A stretch of DNA of 64,000 bases from Gnetum montanum (taxonomy: Eukaryota > Streptophyta > Gnetopsida > Gnetales > Gnetaceae), in the NCBI GenBank assembly GCA_015680685.1, contig MNCI01036663.1:54927-118926 (forward strand). Direction: 5' to 3'. The notes beneath the pieces are model-generated. The model was not told the DNA's origin, ran no database searches, and saw only the letters and a list, made by a program, of their open reading frames with translations. Position numbers and translations under genes: made by a program. Shown here piece by piece: positions 56,561-64,000 of this stretch; position 1 is the stretch's first letter, and the number at the start of each line of letters is the position of its first letter.

Positions 56561-57440
56561 CACATAACTAGATTGTAATTTATGGATGGGTAATGTAAGT
56601 ATGCTAGAAGTTGATAATTAATTCATGATCATTATCTTTTCACATTGAATTAGTGAAGTGTAAACGTATGGTTTAACTCAAATTTAGGCATGTGATATCT
56701 TGATGTTGTTGGCTCATGTTACTCCTAAGTACAAACATGGTGAAAGTGAGAATAAAATATAACTCTAAGTGACACCCCTGCACACAGGAAAATAGAAAAG
56801 GACAATGAATACTTCATCCCTTTGAATCCACACCCTATCGAATCCTTTGATTTCTTCTTAATTCTGGAAACTACAAAAGTCACCAATTTATTAAAGTTGC
56901 ATTAATGAAGAAGAGACTACATGCTTCCAAAACAAGGAAAACTATAGAGTATGTGGATGGGTGGATGATGTGGACTCATTGCCTATTATATGAAAAGAAA
57001 CCATGTCCCAGTCATCAGTAACGATAGTCACAATAAAAAACAAGACATCAACAATCAAATTACAAATGAAGCATACCACCATCGAGTAGTGCATTACCAT
57101 TGTACCTGACACTTTATTAGCAAAAAAATGTAGAGAAACACATCAAATAGAAGCAAACATAACCATAAAAGAAATTAAAAATGTAGACAATAAATATTAA
57201 ATATATTAACATTGGTGTAAAACAAAACCTAAGGGAAAACCAATAACTTTAAAAATACAAATATGTAAAAAAAAGATGTAAAACAAAGAAGATGAAAACA
57301 AAAAGTTGTAAAACCAAAAATGTGTAAAACAAAAAGGTCAAGAAACTAAGGAGTCACCTAAGGTGTTAGTATGGGTGGCCATCTCCCACATGACTAAGTT
57401 GGAAGGGAGAGATTCGAAAGATTGAACGTGGTTGTTCATC
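56561..57440. other. Junction region between copia and Athila-like elements
   Basis: No domain recognised. At 57,205-57,350 the plus strand has repeated 'tgtaaaacaaaaa' words. Copia gag/protease and the Athila-like 3' end should lie here but cannot be identified. Confidence 0.35.
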
Positions 57441-58540
57441 TGATAAGGTGTTTGGTGTGTTGGTTGGCTTGAGCTCATGGAAAGGTTTTATTTGTTTAAT
57501 GTTGACTAATTGTTTTTTCTTTTGGGCTATTAGGTTTGTAGATGATCATGGTTCTAGATGGAAAAGTCTCATCAATAATGTAAGGTCCTTCCCACAATGT
57601 TTGAAATTTGGTTCGTTGGGGTACATGTGTAGGATTCCAATAGAGAACCTTGTCTCTTGGTTGAAACTTGACTTTTCTTATTTTGAGGTCATGGCGTTTC
57701 TTGTTGAATGCCTTATGCATTTTGTTCGATGACAAGGCCATTAATCAATTTTCATCTAGCAATTTAAGACTCATTAATCATTCTTTTTGTGCTAGACTTA
57801 GATCTAGGTCAGGGTCATAGGTTGTGGAGAGTGTACAGAGCTTGGATTGGATGGGCAATGTTGGTAGTTTTTCGTACAGAAGCTCATAGGGAGAATAACC
57901 TATGGAAAGATTCCATGTGTAGTGATAGGCCCAAAGCGCATCATTTAATTTAGTGCTCTAGTCCCTTTAATCTTTGCTAATGGTACACATTAATATTTTT
58001 GTAATCTCCCGATTAGTGACCTTAGCTTAACCATTGGCTTGGTGGTAATATGGTGTTGTGAGTTTATGTTCAACCCCCAAGTGTTGCATCAGCTTCTGGA
58101 AAGTGGCACCTATAAAATTAGTTCCATTATTAGAAATTAACTCATGAGGTACACCAAACCTGTTTATGATGTTTTGTTATACAAATTGAGCAGCAGTGGT
58201 GGATGTATAGTTAACGACGGCTGCTAATGCTACCCACTTGGTATAAAAGTCAACTACGACTATTATATATGCCTTTTCATTTGATAAAGGTGTGATGGGA
58301 CCCATAAAGTCAATGCCCCAAATGTTGAATGGTTTAAGAGGTTGTATCCATTTTTGTGGCCCCTCCATTCGAGCTGTCATTCTATCATCCCTTTGGCAAC
58401 GATCATAGGTATGGACGAATTGATGTGCATCCTTGAAGATTGTTAGCCAATAATACCCTACCATGAGGATTTTTATGGCTATGCATCTCCTAGCATAATG
58501 GCCCCCAGAAGGACATTTGTGATAATTCTAAAGAATGAAT
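57440..58540 (-). pseudogene. Integrase (Athila-like element)
   Basis: Inserts element cDNA. The zinc-binding domain reads HKCPSGGHYARRC, MVGYYWLTIFKDAHQFVHTY and DRCQRDDRM; the first Cys of the expected C-x-x-C is now Tyr. The core starts PFNIWGIDFMGPITPLSNEK (first catalytic Asp) and continues AYIIVVVDFYTKWV. A C-terminal open frame at 57,741-57,496 reads MHKAFNKKRHDLKIRKVKFQ, DKVLYWNPTHVP and KFQTLWEGPYIIDETFPS, the GPY/F-like region. Stops separate these parts. No chromodomain is visible, in line with a non-chromovirus. Confidence 0.85.
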
Positions 58541-59240
58541 AGTTGATCCGTATCAGGAACACACCAACGTACTAGGCCATCAGTACAAACCTTGTAAAAT
58601 TTGTTATTAATCTCCATGAAATATTTGAACTGGTGAAGAAACTGTTATTTCTTTCTAGTGTCCAACCCTTGTGGCAGTTCTTGCTTGAGCAAATAAGTGA
58701 GGATGGTGTCATACCATTTTGGTTCATTAGGCATTTGTGCATTAATAGCACCTTCAAGGAGAGATTTGTTAGGGAATTAGTCTGATAAAGAGCTCTCTTT
58801 CTCCTTGTCATCCCATCTTAGTTGCCATAAGTGATCCGTGACCACATTCTCCATACCTTTACGATCTACCATCGTGAGATTGAATTCTTGTAAAATCAAG
58901 AGCCCCTATATGACATAGGGGCTCACCATCGATTTTTTCATTAGAAATATGATGGCACTATGATCTGTGTGCACAAACACTTTGTATCGAAGCACATAAT
59001 GCCTGAACTTCTCTAAAGCGAACACCACTGCCATAAACTCCTTTTTTGTGGTGGTGTAGTTCAGTTGTGCACTTGTGATGCTCTAGCTTGCATAGTAAAT
59101 GTAATATGGATGTTTTTGATCATCCATCTACGTAAGCACTACCCCCAAAGCATAATTTGATGCATCAATCATCACATTAAATGGTCTAGACCAATCTAGT
59201 ACTTGAAGAATGGGAGTTTCAACAAGCTTTTGCTTCAACT
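58541..59240 (-). pseudogene. RNase H (Athila-like element)
   Basis: RNA/DNA hybrid nuclease of Pol. The minus strand reads FVVHTDHSAIMFLMKKSMVS, then LLILQEFNLTMVDRKGMENV and TDHLWQL, the TDH.A...L...K and QEF...I..RKG.EN.VADHLSR landmarks, then a linker with KWYDTILTYLLKQELPQG. It joins RT on one side and the integrase zinc domain on the other without extra sequence. Confidence 0.85.
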
Positions 59241-60120
59241 ATTGAAATGTCGATTCACATGTAGGGGTCCAAACAAATGATGCATTCTTCTTTGTTAATT
59301 CTACTAATGGCTTGGTGATTTTGGAAAAATTCTCGATGAATCGTCGATGGTAGCCAGTATGACTAAGGAATGATTGAACTTCTTTGACTATTTCAGGTTG
59401 GCAGGTTATTCCTTTGATGACCCATATTTTTTTAGGGTCCACCTTGATTCTTGATTTTGAGATGCGATGCCCCAAGACTCTGCCTTCCTAGACCATAATA
59501 TGTCTCCTTTGCCAATTGATCTAGACGTTTTTTTCAACACATCTCTTCAACATTTGCTCAAGACAGTCTAGGGCTTGCTCGATAGTAGCTTCATAGGTAG
59601 AAAAAATCATTCATAAAAAATTCTAGCCTAATACTAATCTATTGTTGGAAAATGCTGAGAACTAATTGTTGAAATGTGGCTGGGGCATTACATAGAATAA
59701 ATGACATTTTCTGGTAAGAAAAAGTCCCCTAGGGACTTGTCAAAGTTATTTTTGCCTAGTCCTTTGGTGTAATTTGGATTTGGTTATAGCCACTCTAATT
59801 ATCCAAAAAGCTGTAATAGTTGTGCCTTGAAATGGTGTCTAGCACTTGATCAACGAAAGCTAATGAAAAATCATCCTTGAAAGTTGCCATGTTGAGCAGT
59901 TGGAAATCAATGCATACCTTCCATTTGCCTTCTTTCTTTGGCACAATCACAAGTGGGCTAACTCGCTCACTATCTATGATAGGGAAAATGAATCTTGCCT
60001 TGAGGGGTTATTCAATCTCCTCTTTAACAATTTTTTTTTAACTTAGGATTCAAACGTTGTTGTGGCTGTTGTTTTGGATTGATGGTGGGGTCAGTGTTTA
60101 TTTAATGCTGCCATATTCTT
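59241..60120 (-). pseudogene. Reverse transcriptase (Athila-like element)
   Basis: RT of a Ty3/gypsy element. The minus strand from about 60,000 reads SERVSPLVIVPKKEGKWKVC, IDFQLLNMATFKDDFSLAFV, DQVLDTISRHNYYSFLDN, SGYNQIQITPKD, GTFSYQKMSFILCNAPATFQ, then LEFFMNDFFYL near 59,605, where the expected FMDD active site is FMND, one catalytic Asp lost. The C-terminal part from 59,475 reads GHRISKSRIKVDPKKIWVIK and LSHTGYHRRFIENFSKITKP. Four of the five stops I could place in the catalytic half are TAG. Confidence 0.9.
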
Positions 60121-60540
60121 GGATCTATCCCAATGATCTTAGAATATGACCAAGAAAAGGTTGTTGACCACTTTTCCACAACTTTTATCAACTTTTTCTT
60201 CTATTCTGTAACAAGCTTGGCGTTAATGATAACTAGCCTCTCATTTTTCAAAAATACATACTCCATTCTAGTCGGTAGTGTCTTCAGTTCAAGGGGCTCT
60301 TGTTTAAAATTGTTAGGAATTTCTAGCTCACCCCAATTGACATTATCATTTGCTTTTTTGGAGAGCTGGTGATGAACTTGCTTGAGTTCTTTCATACTTG
60401 AAACATATTCATACGTTAGGCCCTAAGTAGGTTCCATGCATAATGTGCTACTATTAGCATCAGTTTTCAGCAACTAGGTGCCTTCTTGTTTTGTGGTTGC
60501 TGCATACAGACATCTCTAGATATCAGCTTTTGGTGCACAT
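60121..60540 (-). pseudogene. Protease-RT linker (Athila-like element)
   Basis: Open stretch 60,395-60,201 reads MKELKQVHHQLSKKANDNVN, then GELEIPNNF and LELKTLPTRMEYVFLKNERL. The 'LELK.LP..L.YAFL' phrase is the usual lead-in to RT in Athila/Tat elements. The frame is broken on both sides. Confidence 0.7.
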
Positions 60541-61170
60541 TGCTTGCATGAAGAGATAAATGTTTACTTTACTGACCATAGCTTCTACACACAATGGTAC
60601 CCTGAATCGCTATACGCGATACATAGAAATCTCTTCCTCTCAATTTTTCCAAATTCATTTTCTTTTGATATTTCCAAGGAAAGATCCCTCATTTTGGCAT
60701 CCAAAGTACTTAACCATGTCCTTCCCATAATAATTGGAAAGTCCCCCTTGCAGTTCTCCACTTTGGTTACTAGAAAATTAGCGGAATATGACCACCCACA
60801 AACGGTGGTGACAATGTCCTCAACGAATCCCAATGGAATAGTGATGGACTAGTTTGCTAGTTCTAGTTAGATGTTGCTCTTCTTCAAAAGAGAAAGGTTC
60901 CACATTGTATACATCTCGTGAGAGATCAAATTACCACTAGAACCAGAGTCAAGAAGAGCTTTTCAAGGCTCATTCTCAATAATTTGTAAGTAAACTAGGG
61001 GACTCCTAGGATCAGCTAATTTTCTAAGCAAGTTACCAGATCGAATCAAATCGGATACTACATGTGTTGGCATTATTGTATAGATTTGAGAAGGATTTTG
61101 GTTTGAAGGGGACTTAAATAGAGAGGAAATATAGGAAAGTGGAGGAGCAGGGTTATCAACCATTGATGTG
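60541..61170 (-). pseudogene. Aspartic protease (Athila-like element)
   Basis: Would process Gag-Pol. At about 60,935-60,960 the minus strand reads ALLDSGSSGNLIS with the active-site DSG intact, then VEDIVTTVCGWSYSANFLVT and GDFPIIMGRTWLSTLDAKM, the (L/I)(L/I)GR.WL.T..A flap-end motif. Upstream open frame 61,163-60,963 has MPTHVVSDLIRSGNLLRKLA. It is flanked by gag and RT in the normal order. Confidence 0.8.
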
Positions 61171-62100
61171 TTTGAGGGCTTTGGTGGATTGTGAGGTTAG
61201 AAGAAGGGTTTTTTCTTTGTTCGTGGTTCTGACCTTCTAGATGGGTTAACCAATTTCAAGTTAACTACCCTCATAGTGTTCCTTTGCTATGGTTGTGTAG
61301 GAAATTCACCATGCATGGACGAAGTAAGTGGTAGCTGTGCAGGAGGTGGCGGAGTAGATGCATGAATAGGAGGTGCATGAGGATAGTAGGTGGCATCCAT
61401 CCATGGATAGGGTGATTGGTATGTTTTAGGAAGGTATTGGTGAGGTTGGTAAGCAACAACATGATCAGAGGAGTCCCTCAGAGATGAAGGTTGTTGAACA
61501 TAGTAACCATAGGGATCTAGTTGCCGGTAAGGGTATTGTTATCTTGGAGGTGGCAATGCGGATGATTGGGATTTCTACCATTGCTGGTACACTTCATAAG
61601 GTTGCAGAGGAGTTTTTCTTGGGTAGTACTACTATGGTTGGTGGAATTTTCAAGGATTACCTTGTGAATAAGGAAATATTTTGGGCTTTTACCTTTGTGC
61701 AAGTCGTGGATGTAAGGCATACACCCTAGATTCCTGCAAGTGTGATACAATTGGATAACATCCCTTAGGAAATTCATACTGGTAGGCATCACATCCATCA
61801 TCATCATCTAAATAGATATCTACAACCATCTCTATTGTAGCTATTTTACCTTTACCCTTAGATTTGACATGTTCAACTTCCTTATGTCTCCAACGCTCTC
61901 GCTCACCACCTTGCTCCTTGGACTCTTTAGAAATTTTTAAAACAACTTGAAACTTATTATCCATGCAGTCCCATAATTGATCAACCTTAGTTGTAATTTT
62001 TAATTGAAATTTGTGGAATGGCAAGGTTTTCTAATTAACCACCTCATCTCTGGTGAATTCATCCTCACTGTCACAAAATCTAACCCCCTTTTTCCAAATA
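61171..62100 (-). pseudogene. Gag C-terminal region (Athila-like element)
   Basis: Open frames at 62,024-61,689 (KFQLKITTKVDQLWDCMDNK, KGKGKIATIEMVVDIYLDD) and 61,807-61,517 lie between the LTR and protease. The word CRNLGCMPYIHDLHKGKSPK may be an eroded zinc-knuckle region. A Pro/His-rich stretch at 61,271-61,462 follows. The main capsid domain is not convincingly seen, so gag is probably shortened. Confidence 0.55.
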
Positions 62101-62177
62101 GAAGGGTCTCTATTGTATTCTTCTGCACTTTCACATTTTCCTATCTTAATTAATTTTTAAATATGACAAGTACTTAA

Positions 62178-62212
62178 TGTTGGCGACCGTTTGGGACGTG
62201 ACCGCCAACGAG
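62178..62212 (-). other. Primer-site region with inverted arms
   Basis: The segment contains TTGGCGACCGT near 62,180 and GTGACCGCCAA ending near 62,209, imperfect inverted arms around 'ttgggac'. On the minus strand TGGCGGTCAC would be the primer site just after the LTR end. Which tRNA it pairs with I cannot say. Confidence 0.45.
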
Positions 62213-63268
62213 TGTCCTCGAACAGGATTTAGGTGCCCGCTGGTCTCTGGCAACACCAAGGCCCAGATACCTCCAAATAGCTCAGTAGTTAATGTGAGTA
62301 TGTGTGTGTGCTGTTGCGGCGTGCGGTTGTGTGCAATGTAACGATTGCGTGTATGTGAAATACAAATGACTTACTTAAAGGGATTCAGCCAACTTTATCA
62401 AGTATTGTGAGTTGTTGTAAATTTCCTATTTTGTTCAAACTACCTAGTCTACGCGGTCCCTATAATACCTGCTTGTAACAAATAAAATTTTGCATAAACA
62501 TTTGAGCACAACTCCGCAAATCTACTCCTAATTTTCCCCAGAGAGAGATATATAGTTCCACAAGAAAACTAGAAATAGAGCAAGATTCAAAGGAAATAGA
62601 CAGAAAGAAAAGAAAGCAGATTTGTGTGGACCTCAAATATTTAAACAAGGTAAAATGACACGAGTAAACACTTCGCAATAAAGCTATTCCAAATTCAATA
62701 TCTATGAATTGTTCAAACTTCCAAGACTCAAACAAGCAATATCTTCAAGACAATCCTACTGTACTACCAAAAATTGCTGCGTAAACTACCATGTACGAGA
62801 CTCCATTTTGGCTAGACAGTAGATGTCAACGATTGCATTTAAACAGAACCTTTAAAAGACTTGACAATTTCTGATTGAAATAACACGGAAAATCACTCTA
62901 AAGATAAAAAGAAGCTATTCTGGTCCCATCAAAATACCAAAGATTTTCTGAACCCTCTCGACTACCAAATTGTTCCACGGCGTGACTACAAACAGAGGCT
63001 CTCTTCCAACAACCCAATAGCAGTTCCCAAACGTTGCACAATAACGAAATTTACTACTAAAATGCTCTCAAGGCCTTTTGAACACAAGCGCTTCTATGGC
63101 AAAATTTTAACAGAAATTCCTATTGGGCAACAAGAACAATAAGAGCAATCTAAAAATCCCAAAATTACTTGCCAAGAATGATACTATCTAAACCACTAGC
63201 TAAGCAATTTAAACAAAACAAAAAATGAAATGCATAACTCACAGGACCATGACAAAGAGGCTGAAATC

Positions 63269-63274
63269 TTTATT
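63269..63274 (-). terminator. Poly(A) signal in the LTR
   Basis: AATAAA on the minus strand about 95-100 bases downstream of the TATA box, in the LTR R region. Confidence 0.5.
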
Positions 63275-63367
63275 CTAGCAAGCCATCTTGCAAACAATCT
63301 TCTTTACAAATCTTCCAAGTGTGATGTGAGACTTTCCTTTTGATCCCTCCTTTTCTCCCCCCTGAAG

Positions 63368-63379
63368 CCTTTTTATAGG
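63368..63379 (-). promoter_or_regulatory. TATA box of the LTR promoter
   Basis: The minus strand reads CCTATAAAAAGG, a strong plant TATA element. It lies downstream of the U3 minisatellite and upstream of the poly(A) signal, as an LTR promoter should. Confidence 0.65.
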
Positions 63380-63414
63380 GCTCAAAGGTGGTTAGGTAAG
63401 TTACAAAATATCTT

Positions 63415-63686
63415 TGGTGGTTTTAACCACCATGGAGACAAAAAAGCTACAATGGACAAGTGTCCTATTCCATGGCCAAGTGTCTTCATGTAGTTGCCAA
63501 GTGTCTTCATGTAGTTGCCAAGTGTCTTCATCTAGTTGCCAAGTGTCTATCATGGAGAGAAACAAGTCGCAGTTGGCACGTGTCCAATTCAGTTGACAAG
63601 TGGCCTTTTTAATTGACAAGTGGCCCATTTTGGAAAAAAATAGGTTGTAGTTGACAAGTGGCCATTGTAGTGGTTATAACCACCAT
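63415..63686. repeat. U3 minisatellite between two palindromes
   Basis: Four units of 21 bp (gccaagtgtcttcatgtagtt and close variants) span about 63,474-63,555, followed by related 'agttgacaagtggcc' units to 63,665. The array is bracketed by the palindromes GGTGGTTTTAACCACC (about 63,417) and AGTGGTTATAACCACC (about 63,670). Confidence 0.85.
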
Positions 63687-63730
63687 TTCAATTGAAAGGC
63701 TACAATTGTCATGAAATTACAACATTTACA

Positions 63731-64000
63731 AGAAATATAAAATGAAGCCAAATATCTAGTGCCTATATTTACCATAGGTTTAAATATTTATAGGTGAAAT
63801 CTTCTATATGATTAAGCTCTGTCACATCACTCTTTATAGTTCTTTCCAAATCTTGATCCCCTTCAAAAAATTTTATTACAAGAACTTTTTCAATTCCCAA
63901 ATTTTCAATCAAATCAAGATCTCCATTAGTATTTCTAGTTTTTGTGTCGAATGAAGCTTCAATTAATTGGTATATCAATTCTCCCAAATTACTTTGCATC
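63731..64000. other. Flank right of the Athila-like LTR
   Basis: A 76-codon minus-strand open frame (63,999-63,769, LGELIYQLIEASFDTKTRNT, GIEKVLVIKFFEGDQDLERT) reaches the window edge. It could be part of a protein-coding fragment, but no family was recognised. Confidence 0.3.

Larger units (their letters stand above)
57440..63730 (-). mobile_element. Athila-like Ty3/gypsy element lacking its 3' LTR
   Basis: Order on the minus strand is 5' LTR, gag, protease, RT, RNase H, integrase, the Ty3/gypsy order. RT words such as RRFIENFSKITKPLVELTKK, FMNDF and CNAPATF point to the Athila side of the non-chromoviruses, but lineage is a judgement from memory. Pol reads more continuously than in the other elements. 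The 3' LTR is missing on the left, where copia sequence starts, so the element was truncated or broken by insertion. Confidence 0.8.
62213..63730 (-). repeat. 5' LTR of the Athila-like element
   Basis: Proposed from the minus-strand start TGTAAATG (63,730) to end GGACA (62,213), about 1.5 kb. An alternative pair TGTTG/CAACA gives 63,724-62,178. It holds a TATA box, a poly(A) signal and a U3 minisatellite in the order expected of an LTR. No partner LTR is in the window, so the ends are provisional. Confidence 0.6.

Overview
This window looks like intergenic DNA from a very large, repeat-rich plant genome, probably a gymnosperm. That organism call is an inference from how old the insertions are, the AT-rich composition, the density of nested retroelements and a 22 kb Ogre/Tat-like element; no host gene is present to confirm it. 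I found no intact host gene, rRNA, functional tRNA or CRISPR. Almost every recognisable reading frame is broken by stops and frameshifts, so most coding features are entered as pseudogenes.

Layout. 0-9 kb: a fragment of a chromovirus-type Ty3/gypsy integrase (+), the gag end plus LTR of another Ty3/gypsy element (-), a decayed coiled-coil reading frame (+) and a probable LTR. 9-22 kb: mosaics of old dispersed repeats (R1 to R4), several tRNA-derived SINEs, two roughly 2 kb insertions that look like solo LTRs, a 31-base G homopolymer and a GA minisatellite. 22.4-44.7 kb: one LTR-bounded element on the minus strand, Tat/Ogre-like, with LTRs of about 1.53-1.56 kb, leader tandem repeats, gag and protease at the right and RT-RNase H-integrase at the left. 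Between protease and RT lies a foreign-looking block of about 10.6 kb holding a tandem array with a period near 184 bp and a decayed plus-strand, multi-intron gene.

45-53 kb: further copies of R2-R4 and SINEs, and a pair of about 200 bp inverted repeats (48,749 and 52,522) enclosing a decayed minus-strand transposase of the ISXO2/IS1595 (Merlin) type with its catalytic D, D and E still visible. I consider this the most notable object in the window. 53.7-56.6 kb: a Ty1/copia pol remnant (-) with a YVDD motif. 57.4-63.7 kb: an Athila-like Ty3/gypsy element (-) with gag, protease, RT, RNase H, integrase and a 5' LTR that has a clear TATA box, a poly(A) signal and a minisatellite; its 3' LTR is missing.

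The genes do not form a host pathway. Each belongs to a mobile element, and the main information is the order of insertion: R1, R2 and R4 are oldest and were split by LTRs or SINEs, as shown by paralogous copies in the same window that lack the insertion.
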